This document shows, piece by piece, positions 34,562 through 43,301 of a stretch of DNA of 64,000 bases (position 1 is the first letter of the stretch; each line of letters starts with the position of its first letter). Below the pieces are notes generated by a model. The model worked only from the letters and a program-made list of their open reading frames with translations, did not search any database and was not told the origin of the DNA. This stretch comes from JAFEDN01 sp963795715 (GTDB lineage Bacteria > Pseudomonadota > Gammaproteobacteria > Coxiellales > Coxiellaceae): positions 310,001 to 374,000 of the forward strand of contig CAWCIY010000003.1 in assembly GCA_963795715.1 (NCBI GenBank), in the 5' to 3' direction. A program made the translations under genes and the position numbers.

Positions 34562-36386
34562 CATGATCTTGAGCCCATTGCTTTACTCGCCGTTGAACAA
34601 CTGAAACTAGTCTATCCACAGTAATAGGACGAGGACGGCGGCAATTAAAAAGCCGGGGCAAGTTACACGTCCAAGTACACTTTGTCCCTATAGAAAGTTC
34701 TGGGTTTCCCCTATTTTTATAAATGGCTGATCGGATTTCTTCAGCCAAAATATCCATGGTGCTTTTTTCTAAAACCCAATGATTTAAAGCACTTAAAGTT
34801 GCTTCCAATAACTCATTAAGTTGCTTTTGATGATTTAGAGGTAAAAATTTATATTCCTTCAACTCGGCGATAATACTTATCTTATGTTGTTCTTTATAAA
34901 CTGTATTGATAGCGTCTTGATAATTTTTTTGTTTAAATTCAGGACTCTTTTTAGTTAGCTCTTGTACTATGTCCCCATATATTTCTGAACTGAACTGCTT
35001 TTTGTTATTTAACGTTAACGGATAACCACCTGAAGCGTTTAAAATGGATAACACAATACTAATATGCTGCTTAATGGCTTTTTTAGAATTGTTATCTAGT
35101 TGCTGATAGCTTGGTAATTGAATGACAGCAGGAAGAATATCCTCAAATTTTTTAACCTTCTGCTGACCCTGAATACTTTTCGGGCTAGAAAAGTATTCAA
35201 CAATAATGGAAAATTCAGAGTTAGATCGTGGAATACCCTTAATTTCCTGCTGTTCCTCCGTCACCTCAAAATTAGAGGATAGATTACTATGACATTCACA
35301 AACCGTGCGTGACATGACGTCGCCATGTTTCCCGTGACCATCACAAATTAATAAGTCATAAACACCAGGCGGTTGCTTTAACAATTCATCAATCTTAATC
35401 ACCCCGGCCGAAAGATTACCCTTACTGCCGGATTTTTCAGCCAAATCAATGAATTCTTCAGCCATTTCTTCGGGCGTTCTTGCCATTTTTTGCGAGGAAT
35501 CCATTAAGGACTTAATCACTTCTTGAGTTTGTTCTATGGTTTTATGCTCCTGGGTGATCCCATCGCAATTAACGACTACTGCTTTTAGATCGCACTCCCC
35601 ATTTTTAACCTCAAATTCAAAACATTGTATTTTTCGCGGTTCCCGGCGAAAATATGGATTTTTAAAATTACCACAACCGGCGCTAGCTGATAAGTCGGGT
35701 ATAAACATTTGATAGGATGGGATAAACTTTCCAATGCGGTCACCCACAACTTGTCCCCCAAGCCCTTCAATACGTTTTTTTTCATCTGTTTCATCCGGTT
35801 TATCACGCTGGTCTGCCTGCTTAACCTCTAGTTTTCCATCTTTTGATTGTGAGACAAGAAATACATTGCCATTGCCGGCTTTGACAGTAAAGATACGGAT
35901 TTTACGCGGATTGCGAGTATCAATAATCACTCGCTCATAGGTAGTCCCACTTTCTTGAGATTTAACAGGAAATCGAGCTTTCAAATAGTTATTAGCCCAT
36001 TCAAATTGCTGCTTCGCAACCTCTTTAATTTCAACTTGTAGAGTAGGCATTTGAGGTATCTGATTCATACAACCTGAACCCTGTTGTACTTCTCTCTCGC
36101 CTTGTTTTTCCACAATAGCCATAGAACTAGTAAATAATGAATGGCCAGAATCTTTTATTTCCGATAGTTTTACCATATCAAGCAGGCTTAAATTTGAATT
36201 TCGATTTCTTTGCACAAAATTATCGAGTTTATTCAACTCATTAGCTTGATGAATTAACCGAGCATTCTCGTGATTATAAAGCAAGGGCTCCTTCTCATCT
36301 ATTTTTAGATCAGCTGCTGGATGGTAAAACCGGATTTGTTGGGAGTTGATAGGAGTGACTTTTATTTCTTTTATTTTTCTCTTCAT
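34533..36386 (-). CDS. PP2C/PPM-like protein with unusual motif order
   Basis: This encodes 617 residues. Residues about 146-335 follow the later motifs of PPM Ser/Thr phosphatases in order: SGTTY with KIRIFTVKAGNGNVFLV (in place of the GDSR region), KRIEGLGGQVVGDRIGKF, LSASAGCGNFK, VVVNCDGITQ (motif 8 Asp, D275), and EFIDLAEKSGSKGNLSAGVI (motif 11, with the metal-binding Asp replaced by Gly323). The metal-binding DGHG motif, normally near the N-terminus, appears after them as VYDLLICDGHGKHGDVMS (D349). Either the domain is circularly permuted or it is a degenerate pseudophosphatase. The remaining 250 residues are unknown. There is no signal peptide. A type IV effector acting on host signalling is an attractive guess. 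Confidence 0.65.
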   Translation of the reverse strand: MKRKIKEIKVTPINSQQIRFYHPAADLKIDEKEPLLYNHENARLIHQANELNKLDNFVQRNRNSNLSLLDMVKLSEIKDSGHSLFTSSMAIVEKQGEREVQQGSGCMNQIPQMPTLQVEIKEVAKQQFEWANNYLKARFPVKSQESGTTYERVIIDTRNPRKIRIFTVKAGNGNVFLVSQSKDGKLEVKQADQRDKPDETDEKKRIEGLGGQVVGDRIGKFIPSYQMFIPDLSASAGCGNFKNPYFRREPRKIQCFEFEVKNGECDLKAVVVNCDGITQEHKTIEQTQEVIKSLMDSSQKMARTPEEMAEEFIDLAEKSGSKGNLSAGVIKIDELLKQPPGVYDLLICDGHGKHGDVMSRTVCECHSNLSSNFEVTEEQQEIKGIPRSNSEFSIIVEYFSSPKSIQGQQKVKKFEDILPAVIQLPSYQQLDNNSKKAIKQHISIVLSILNASGGYPLTLNNKKQFSSEIYGDIVQELTKKSPEFKQKNYQDAINTVYKEQHKISIIAELKEYKFLPLNHQKQLNELLEATLSALNHWVLEKSTMDILAEEIRSAIYKNRGNPELSIGTKCTWTCNLPRLFNCRRPRPITVDRLVSVVQRRVKQWAQDHVIHMSVLSK

Positions 36387-36490
36387 ATAAGATCTTTATC
36401 TGAACCATTATAATTCATTGATTTTATTAAGCTGGCGATCTGAATCGAACAGACGAAGAGAACAAGGCCGGACTTTCCACAGCCAAACTT

Positions 36491-36859
36491 TTATCTAGTG
36501 AAAGTTTTTACATTAGGCAAAGGCTGACTTGTCTTATCTTTTAGAGCATCATCAACCCTATCTAAAAATGATTGCAGATTATCCCAAATTAAAATTTGAC
36601 GATCTTTTATTATAGCAGGAATTCCAGCGTCTCTAAGTTTTGTTACCGTTTTTTTGAGTTCTTCAGGGTCTTTGCTGGTTACGGATATTTTGCCACGAAC
36701 ATATTCATCCGGTATTTGAGTGAGATTTACTTCAAAAGGTTTATTGTTAGACTTACTAGAAAAAAGACGGCATAAGTCTTTATTTCCTGGTACCTGGGTG
36801 AAAGTCAGTTCAGAAGGTTTTGTTTTGTAAGAAAAAAGACGCCCTAAGCTTCTACGCAT
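36491..36859 (-). CDS. Small hypothetical protein with internal repeat
   Basis: This encodes 122 residues. Two related units follow each other: RLFSYKTKPSELTFTQVP (about 7-24) and RLFSSKSNNKPFEVNLTQIP (about 31-50). A short alpha/beta region follows (KISVTSKDPEELKKTVTKLR, then IPAIIKDRQILIW). The N-terminus is basic (MRRSLGRLF), which recalls a targeting sequence, but this is only suggestive. The neighbouring gene at 37235 also begins with a basic R/F-rich stretch (VVRRFSS). No family is recognised. Confidence 0.5.
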   Translation of the reverse strand: MRRSLGRLFSYKTKPSELTFTQVPGNKDLCRLFSSKSNNKPFEVNLTQIPDEYVRGKISVTSKDPEELKKTVTKLRDAGIPAIIKDRQILIWDNLQSFLDRVDDALKDKTSQPLPNVKTFTR

Positions 36860-36942
36860 AAGTTAACCTCACCATATATATTTAAGAACTTTATACTAAC
36901 TGAAAACAAGGTATTTGTCACTCCAAGTATAGTTAAATCCTC

Positions 36943-36968
36943 ATTAGTCCCGCAATTTGCGGACTAAT
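36943..36968. terminator. Hairpin downstream of the HExxH gene
   Basis: ATTAGTCC (36943-36950) and GGACTAAT (36961-36968) pair, and the stem is extended by GCAA/TTGC inside. It lies downstream of the minus-strand gene ending at 37235, although the large repeat at 37008-37232 intervenes. No strong T-run follows, so the terminator role is tentative. Confidence 0.4.
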
Positions 36969-37007
36969 ATCACAACAATTTCCAGTCAACGGTAATTAAC
37001 TCTAGAG

Positions 37008-37232
37008 ATGGGGTGAGACGTGACCGACATTCCTGTGGGATGTCACAGTTCGTCGAACGCCCGCACAAGGATGTGCGGGCAGGTTACGGCTCCATGGAAG
37101 GTTGCATGCACACAATGGAGCATTGACCAGCCCAGTCATCCCTGACCGCTCGCCGCATGCGGCTCGCCCAATGCGCAGAATATAAAACAACAAAACAGCA
37201 GTTCTCGCTCCCAGGGCGGGAACCGCTGCTAA
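37008..37232. repeat. Multi-hairpin repeat, intergenic copy
   Basis: This copy is collinear with the hemD insertion: GATGGGGTGA, an ACATTCCTGTGGGATGT hairpin, CGCCCGCACAAGGATGTGCG, GGCTCCATGGAAGGTTGC, CGCTCGCCGCATGCGGCTCG, CCAATGCGCAGAATATAAAA and a terminal GGGCGGGAAC segment. It carries an extra stretch near 37110-37140 and differs at many single bases. It ends three bases before the stop codon of the neighbouring minus-strand gene. Its GC content is far above the flanking DNA. Confidence 0.8.
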
Positions 37233-37234
37233 TA

Positions 37235-38233
37235 CTAAACAGTCAAAGAAGCAGGCGTTTGACTTTCAACAACTTTAGAGTAGCTCTCACGTACATTTTT
37301 AGCCACTTTATCAGTTTGAAAAATCCGATGTAGGTTAACACCTATTTTCTCAAACCTTTCAGGGCTAAGCGACTCTTTATATCGTTTAAAAATTTCTACG
37401 TAAATTTCAATAACTTGGTTTAGTTTAACCTCTGTGAGGAGAACACCCTCTAAGTCTGCTTTATAACACTCTTTCATAAGCGCTTCAAACTGTTGGTGAA
37501 ACTCTTCATGCTTTGTTAAAAATTTAGCAGGCGCTAAATTAATGTCTATATATAATTCATTATATACAAATGGGCCAATTGAAAAAGGTCCTACCACAGG
37601 CCGCCAACCTAACATAGCCGTAAGAGGTACCGGTGTAAAAACAGCAGTCTCTCCTTCCCACGCATCGTTACTTTGAAGGATTACACTTTCAAACTTATTA
37701 TTCAGTAGTGAAGAATCAAAAACAACTATTTCTGGTACGCTAAAATTCATTGTTGCGACCGCCTTCAACAGATTCATACCAGCATAATATCTTGCCACAA
37801 AGGTTAAAAAACTGGTGGAAATAGCTCTAATATCACCTCGAGTGTGTAGCATAGAATCCCACTCTTTATGCATGGGTGAAATCTGCCCTTTCATACGTTC
37901 CAACCTTGATTGTCCCCTCACTAAAAATCGATGCATATTGACCATATCCTTGGGTCCCGGTTCTTTATTGATTTTAAGCGCATTCATAATAGGGTCTATA
38001 AATTCTCCTGCACTTGAACCTCTGATACGTCTTATATTTCTACCAGTTCTTATGTCCTTTCCATCCATAGTAGGGGTGGGGTTAAGCTCACCTGATGCCG
38101 AAAGTTTCAAATCTGAGTAAGGAAAAGTCACTAAAAAATTTCTTACATCAAATAAAGAAGTAAGATCTTTTAATTTGCTGCTTTTTTCTAAGGAATTTGG
38201 AACGCTACTAAATCTTCTAACTACTAATTTCAT
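37235..38233 (-). CDS. Hypothetical protein with an HExxH motif
   Basis: This encodes 332 residues. Residues 242-246 are HEEFH within LTKHEEFHQQFEALMKE, a zinc-metallopeptidase HExxH pattern in a helical setting. Downstream acidic residues could serve as the third ligand. The rest matches nothing I know. The N-terminus is basic and rich in Ser, Phe and Arg, and no signal peptide is evident. It lies in the run of effector-like genes at 32-43 kb. HExxH motifs can arise by chance, so protease activity is only a hypothesis. Confidence 0.55.
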   Translation of the reverse strand: MKLVVRRFSSVPNSLEKSSKLKDLTSLFDVRNFLVTFPYSDLKLSASGELNPTPTMDGKDIRTGRNIRRIRGSSAGEFIDPIMNALKINKEPGPKDMVNMHRFLVRGQSRLERMKGQISPMHKEWDSMLHTRGDIRAISTSFLTFVARYYAGMNLLKAVATMNFSVPEIVVFDSSLLNNKFESVILQSNDAWEGETAVFTPVPLTAMLGWRPVVGPFSIGPFVYNELYIDINLAPAKFLTKHEEFHQQFEALMKECYKADLEGVLLTEVKLNQVIEIYVEIFKRYKESLSPERFEKIGVNLHRIFQTDKVAKNVRESYSKVVESQTPASLTV

Positions 38234-38449
38234 TTTCTACCTCTATGCCGCTAATTATTGTTAACTATTTTAGTAAGATTTAGTATATTTTATATTTTAT
38301 ATTGTTAAGGAAATATTAAAAATGATTAATGAAAATTTTTATCGAATTTGTAGGATAAAACAATGGCAGCCCCCCCCTGATTTGAAGTGGTGACTTCTAT
38401 AATAGTTTGGGTCCTCCTAATAACTGAAAGAGATAGGTTGACCATATCA

Positions 38450-38692
38450 TTACCCACAAGTAGTGCCATAAACTACCTCAAAAGCTTCTTTAGCCTTGAT
38501 ATGTTCGTGTAGATTTCTAAATCCGAGCCACATCGTCTTAACACCTGGCTCGGGATCGGATTTACGATTTAAATATCCCCCTAATGAGGCCACCATTCGT
38601 GTCATGTCATTCAGTGTCGGTGGTTTTAATGGCGGTTTTTTTCTATGAACGATTTTTCGATTTCGATAAATTTCCAGATTGTACTTCAACAT
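38450..38692 (-). pseudogene. C-terminal fragment of an IS4-type (Tn5-like) transposase
   Basis: The frame encodes MTRMVASLGGYLNRKSDPEP then GVKTMWLGFRNLHEH. This matches the conserved end of Tn5/IS4-family transposases (A.LGGF..RKSDG.PG.KT.W.GL..L). The catalytic DDE region is absent. The adjacent 38234-38449 stretch is AT-rich without a gene and may contain the element's old end. Confidence 0.75.
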
Positions 38693-38827
38693 CCAGTACC
38701 AATCGTAAATTCGCTAGAAGTTCATCTACGTGATCCGCATAGTAATAAACAACGTGTCGCTCGCACTCCTATACCTGCAGAACTAACTCAAATACTAAAT
38801 TGTTTAGGCGTTAAATTCCCGCACTAA
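38690..38827 (+). pseudogene. Possible transposase C-terminal fragment, opposite strand
   Basis: The plus strand encodes VNSLEVHLRDPHSNKQRVAR then TPIPAELTQILNCLGVKFPH and a stop. This layout resembles the C-terminus of some DDE transposases (IS1634-like). It abuts the minus-strand IS4 fragment head to head, suggesting nested or juxtaposed insertion sequences. The family assignment is uncertain. Confidence 0.4.
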
Positions 38828-38862
38828 ATCTGGAAGTCAGGAGAATTGGGTTGAAATATTAA

Positions 38863-40323
38863 TTAAACTCCCCCCAGAGTAAGTTTCTTAAAACTATCTG
38901 TGACGTCGTCCTTTGGTTTTAGATTTAATCCCAAATGATCGTTTAGATTATCGATAGAAAACAGAGGAGTTACTGTAGGTGTCTTAGCTACCTCTTCTAG
39001 GTACGCTTTAGCAGTAAGATCCTCAGAAATATTTGCGACATCACTGCTTAATTCTTGATTTAATCCCAAATTATTGTTTCGTCTATTGATAAAAGAATGA
39101 GGATTTGTAGATGTAGATGTCTGAGAAAACATTTTTCTGTACTGTTCATCAGCCTCAGCTATTTCTTTTTTTTCTTCTTTCGGGTTTCTCCTTTTACCAT
39201 TATTGTAGTAAACTGCGAGATTATAATGTGCACCTTTATGACCTCTTTGGGCCGCAATCGTATACCAAAAAACTGCAGATTCGTCATCTTTTTCAACGCC
39301 TTTACCTGTAGCAAAATGAATAGCCAAGTTACATTGTGAATTGGTATGGCCTTGCATCGCTGCTTTTAAATACCAATCAACAGCTAGTTTAAAGTTTTTA
39401 TCAAGCCATGTTTTTTCTAGATAATGAGCGGCTAAATGGAATTGTGCGTTAACATGACCTTTTTTGGCTGCTTTTTGATACCAAAAAAAGGCTTCTTCCA
39501 GATTTTTTACGACACCTTCCCCTTTACTGCACTGCATTGCACGCTTAAATTCAGAATCTCCTGGTTCAGCAGCCTGTGTAGACTCGGGCATGTTGGTTGG
39601 AATTGATTCGTAATATCCTTCCTCTATGTATTGTGAAATTATCATAGCCAGGTCCGGTATAAAAAATAGAGATAAAAGATTGGTAAGCTCTTTGAGATAT
39701 TTTGCCTGTATAAGCCGATTTCTATTTTTTAATAACAATAATCTTTTCTCTGAATCATCGGAGGGTGATTGTGATCCATCTTGAACACATATATCAACCT
39801 CGTGTAAAGTCTGATTTTCTTCAAGATGATAAGCCCCTAATTGATTGATTTTATTACCCCTCACCCAGAGTCTTTTTAAAGAGGTGTTACATGACAAATA
39901 AATCGCTCCAAGATCTGTAAGAGAATTATATGAGATATCTAAGAATTTTAAGCTTGTGTTTAAATGGATATTTAAAACACCACGATCGCCAATACTATTG
40001 CCATTAACGATCAATTCAGTGAGATATTTATGGTGCTTTATTAAGGCGTCACATCCGTCATCACCAATTTTATTAATACATAAATTAAGAGATTCGATCG
40101 TTTTATTATTTTGAGCGAAAAATGTAGCTCCCTCAGGACCAATAGAATTATTACGTAAAAAAAGTTTTTTAATGCTTGGATTACGTTTTAAGTAGTTGCA
40201 TAGATCAGGTATAGATTTATCATCTAAATTTTGATTGCCTAACAAAAGGAAATCCGATTCTTTATTTGGATCAAACATTTGATCTATGGTTTTCTCATCT
40301 AACAATGGACTTGATTCTTTCAT
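38863..40323 (-). CDS. LRR-Sel1 fusion protein (copy 1)
   Basis: This encodes 486 residues. Residues about 25-178 are leucine-rich repeats of the ribonuclease-inhibitor type (LKRNPSIKKLFLRNNSIGPE and similar units). Residues 218-236 hold an F-box-like short motif (FFIPDLAMIISQYIEEG). Residues about 255-378 are Sel1 repeats (KNLEEAFFWYQKAAKKGHVN, LAVDWYLKAAMQGHTNSQ). A Ser/Asn-rich tail follows. RI-type LRRs and Sel1 repeats are host-interaction modules in intracellular bacteria. The protein is a tandem paralogue of the next gene upstream (40405-41583). AGAGG precedes the ATG. Confidence 0.85.
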   Translation of the reverse strand: MKESSPLLDEKTIDQMFDPNKESDFLLLGNQNLDDKSIPDLCNYLKRNPSIKKLFLRNNSIGPEGATFFAQNNKTIESLNLCINKIGDDGCDALIKHHKYLTELIVNGNSIGDRGVLNIHLNTSLKFLDISYNSLTDLGAIYLSCNTSLKRLWVRGNKINQLGAYHLEENQTLHEVDICVQDGSQSPSDDSEKRLLLLKNRNRLIQAKYLKELTNLLSLFFIPDLAMIISQYIEEGYYESIPTNMPESTQAAEPGDSEFKRAMQCSKGEGVVKNLEEAFFWYQKAAKKGHVNAQFHLAAHYLEKTWLDKNFKLAVDWYLKAAMQGHTNSQCNLAIHFATGKGVEKDDESAVFWYTIAAQRGHKGAHYNLAVYYNNGKRRNPKEEKKEIAEADEQYRKMFSQTSTSTNPHSFINRRNNNLGLNQELSSDVANISEDLTAKAYLEEVAKTPTVTPLFSIDNLNDHLGLNLKPKDDVTDSFKKLTLGGV

Positions 40324-40404
40324 ATAACAGCCTCTTTTTAATGCAATTGTCCTTCTTGACCTGACATGTTAAATACCAATTCACGCTAATCTCTGCTACC
40401 TCTT

Positions 40405-41583
40405 TTAGGTATGCTTAAAAGTAAGTAAATTGATGCTTGATTCTGTATTTAATGGCAAATTATTGATAAAAGACTGAGGATTTGTAGATATCTGAGGAAA
40501 CATTTCTTTGTAATATGCACCTTTATGACCTCTTTGGGCCGCCTTATACCAAAAAAGTGCAGATTCGTCATCTTTTTTAACGCCTGTACCTCTAGCAAAA
40601 TGAATAGCCAAGTTATATTGTGAATCGGTATGACCTTGCATCGCTGCTTTTAAATACCAATCAACAGCTAGTTCAAAGTATTTATCAACCTCTGTTTTTT
40701 CTGCTGCTTCTAAATAATGAACGGCTAAACGGAATTGTGCGGTAGCGTGGCCTTTTTCGGCTGCTTGTTTCAGATTTTTTATGACATTTTTCCCTTTCCC
40801 ATTCCCTCGCATTGCAAGCTTAAATTCAGTATCTCCTGGTTCAGCAGCCTGTGTAGACTTGGGTTCGTAATATCTCAGAACAATATCTTCATCCATGTAC
40901 TGTAAAATTATCTCAACCAGGTTCGCTATAAAATATAGATATAAAAGCTTGGTAAGCTCTTCGACGTATTTTCTATCCTTTAATAAAAAAAGTCTATTCT
41001 CTAAATACTTGGATGGTGGTTTTGGTCCTCTTTGATTTGTTAACCCAACCCTTGCTAAATTCTGATTTTCTTCAAGACGATAAGCTCCTAATTCATTGAT
41101 TTGATTAGCGTTCAGCCAGAGGAATTTTAAAGAGCTACATGACAAATAAATCGCTCCAAGATCTGTAAGGGAATTATATCCGACATTTAAGGTTTCTAAG
41201 CGGGTGTTTAAATGGATATTTAAAACACCACGATCGTTAATATTATTTTGTTCAACATGCAAGTCATGGAGATAATCATGATGCTTTATTAAGGCGTCAC
41301 ATCCGCTATCACCAATTTTATTTTTATCTAAATTAAGATATTCGATCGTTTTATTATTTTGAGCGAAAAATGTAGCTCCCCCAGGACCAATCGCATTATT
41401 AGCTAAATAAAGTTTTTTAATGCTTGGATTACTTTTTAAGTAGTCGCATAGATAAGGTATAGATGTATCATCTAAATTTTGCTTGGGTAGATAAAGCCAA
41501 CCCCCTTCTTTTTTATTTTGATTAAATAAGAGAAACATTTTAGCTGCGATTTTATCATCTAACAATGGACTTAATTGTCTCAT
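40405..41583 (-). CDS. LRR-Sel1 fusion protein (copy 2, shortened tail)
   Basis: This encodes 392 residues with the same order as copy 1: LRRs (about 28-180), the short motif YFIANLVEIILQYMDED, and Sel1 repeats (QAAEKGHATAQFRLAVHYLE, AVDWYLKAAMQGHTDSQYN). Compared with copy 1 it lacks parts of one Sel1 unit. It stops early with INLLTFKHT. DNA just beyond the stop (40394-40430) still matches the copy 1 codons for AKAYLEEVA in another frame, so a one-base deletion removed the tail. The upstream DNA of both copies is also similar, showing that the promoter was duplicated with the gene. Confidence 0.82.
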   Translation of the reverse strand: MRQLSPLLDDKIAAKMFLLFNQNKKEGGWLYLPKQNLDDTSIPYLCDYLKSNPSIKKLYLANNAIGPGGATFFAQNNKTIEYLNLDKNKIGDSGCDALIKHHDYLHDLHVEQNNINDRGVLNIHLNTRLETLNVGYNSLTDLGAIYLSCSSLKFLWLNANQINELGAYRLEENQNLARVGLTNQRGPKPPSKYLENRLFLLKDRKYVEELTKLLYLYFIANLVEIILQYMDEDIVLRYYEPKSTQAAEPGDTEFKLAMRGNGKGKNVIKNLKQAAEKGHATAQFRLAVHYLEAAEKTEVDKYFELAVDWYLKAAMQGHTDSQYNLAIHFARGTGVKKDDESALFWYKAAQRGHKGAYYKEMFPQISTNPQSFINNLPLNTESSINLLTFKHT

Positions 41584-41981
41584 ATAATTCCTTTTTTTAA
41601 TGTATTTGTATATTACGCTATATCATGTTCAATGCCAACTCACACTAACCGCAAATAGAGCTATTTAACTAACGCTAGGTTAGAACATACCGTTATTGTT
41701 AGCACATCAATCCAAACATGATGACGGATAATTTATAAAATTTCTTTAACATAGACTCTCCTAAGTGAGAGGCAGAGTAACGCCTCGTTGACCTTAATAT
41801 TTGCCACCGCGATCGGCATAAGAAGTTTAAACCTAACTTGACCCGTCTCATCTAACTAATGGTAACTTTCTTTTTCCTCTATGGGTAGTGAATAATTTTT
41901 CCTATTAAAATTAAACCATTTGTATAAATTTTAGCCTTATATTCTGTAGGAATCAAATAACTTATCTTGACCGGTCGCGGA
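41584..41981. other. 398-bp intergenic region
   Basis: No open frame worth calling is present. The part next to 41584 (to about 41650) is similar to the upstream region of copy 1 (40324-40390) and is presumably the duplicated promoter. The remainder is AT-rich with scattered stops on both strands. It probably also holds the end of the leftward transcript from 41982. Confidence 0.5.
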
Positions 41982-42563
41982 TTAAACTAAAGAAAGTTGA
42001 ACATAGCCAGGCTCTTCTAATCGAGCGGCTTGTATGGCTTGGTTAAAACTTTGAATAATTTCTTCTTGGGTATTTTCTGGAAAAAACAATTGTAAAATCT
42101 TTTCGGTGTTTTCACGCAGCACTTTATCCAAAGGAAAACGCATGATTTTGTAATAAGTTACCAAGTTGAAAGTGGCATCGTTTAGTTTCTGCTGATTGTT
42201 GCGTCGTAATTTTTTATTAGCAAAAACTACTTGCCCCAATATTTCTTGTTCAAATTGATTAGCCATTTCGGTTTCGATTTGCACCTGCTGCTGGAGAGCA
42301 GGAGAATGATGCAGTGAATTGCTCAATTGTTGTAATGCCAAAACAATTTTTTCATGCCAAGGATGCAGCGCCAAATCTAACTTCTTAAATTCTGGCCTTC
42401 GTAATTTACCTTGTTCACTGAAGGCATACCAGATACTGAATAAAAATAGATTGGCATTTAAATTTGGTTGAGTTTGTAAAATACTCAGTTGCTGAAAAAT
42501 TTTTTTTTGATTCGGCAAATCTTGAATAAAAACAGAAAAAGGATGGCTTGAGAGCGCCGACAC
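41982..42563 (-). CDS. TIGR02444/DUF2390-like protein
   Basis: This encodes 193 residues starting at GTG 42563. The pattern LNANLFLFSIWYAFSEQGKL followed by ALHPWHEKIVLALQQLSNSL fits the TIGR02444 (DUF2390) family of small proteobacterial proteins of unknown function. The protein is helical and soluble. The start overlaps the stop of the upstream gene (TAGTG), so the two are co-translated. Confidence 0.7.
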   Translation of the reverse strand: MSALSSHPFSVFIQDLPNQKKIFQQLSILQTQPNLNANLFLFSIWYAFSEQGKLRRPEFKKLDLALHPWHEKIVLALQQLSNSLHHSPALQQQVQIETEMANQFEQEILGQVVFANKKLRRNNQQKLNDATFNLVTYYKIMRFPLDKVLRENTEKILQLFFPENTQEEIIQSFNQAIQAARLEEPGYVQLSLV

Positions 42564-43123
42564 TAGGCAGCCACCGCCAAGGTAGCATTCATTCTCCTGT
42601 TGAAATCGCTCATTATTTTTGAATAAAAAGGCTTATTTTTATCTCTTAAACGCTCTAAAGTATTTTTGTATAATTCCAGCTGTTCTTTTGAGCTCAATTC
42701 AATAATTGCAGGATGAGCTGAGATTACCTCCTGAGCCAAACTTTCATTGAATTGCTCTCCAGGAAGAGAGAAAATTTGAATAACTTTAATCAACACATTC
42801 GAAGCTTTTTGCGCCTTATGGATTACTCCATTACCTTCCAGGGAATAATTATCAACGTATTCTCTTAAGTATTTAGCAAAACGAACGATGCCGTAATAAG
42901 AATAATAACCTTCGTTGGGTACACTGATATTTTTTTCAATGTCTTTTAAAATGTCATGAACTACCCTGTAAAGAGTGGGCTCATCATTAAAAATGGTCGG
43001 ATCTTTTAACCTCAATTGAGCTATTTTAGTAGCCCGCTCTTGAGGGGTTAGATACTTTTTTAAAATCTGACGATAATCGCTAATTGCTCGCGATATCGTT
43101 TCCACGAACATAGAATCAAGCAT
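42563..43123 (-). CDS. Hypothetical protein
   Basis: This encodes 186 residues. It is helical, with an acidic first half and a basic C-terminus (SKIMSDFNRRMNATLAVAA). GGAGGCTGAAAG precedes the start. No motif is recognised. It forms a two-gene operon with the downstream TIGR02444-like gene through a one-base overlap, which suggests a shared function. Confidence 0.6.
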   Translation of the reverse strand: MLDSMFVETISRAISDYRQILKKYLTPQERATKIAQLRLKDPTIFNDEPTLYRVVHDILKDIEKNISVPNEGYYSYYGIVRFAKYLREYVDNYSLEGNGVIHKAQKASNVLIKVIQIFSLPGEQFNESLAQEVISAHPAIIELSSKEQLELYKNTLERLRDKNKPFYSKIMSDFNRRMNATLAVAA

Positions 43124-43301
43124 AAACTTTCAGCCTCCAAACTTGAAGCTCTATGATACAAGAGTATCCTTAAGAGAATATTAATTCTAACCGCTAGCCC
43201 CTGTCAAGCCTCGAATTTGCCTCGAATTTGACAGGCTCAAATTTGATATATAATTAAGGGTAGAAGTGCTCAAATACTTAGGTTTATAAAGGGAATAATT
43301 C

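Noticed and set aside
36428..36485. Minus-strand sequence with GGAAAGTCCGG and GTTCGATTC, recalling RNase P RNA or a tRNA T-arm
   Set aside because: The T-stem pairs locally, but no matching acceptor or anticodon arm exists, and the other RNase P conserved blocks are absent.
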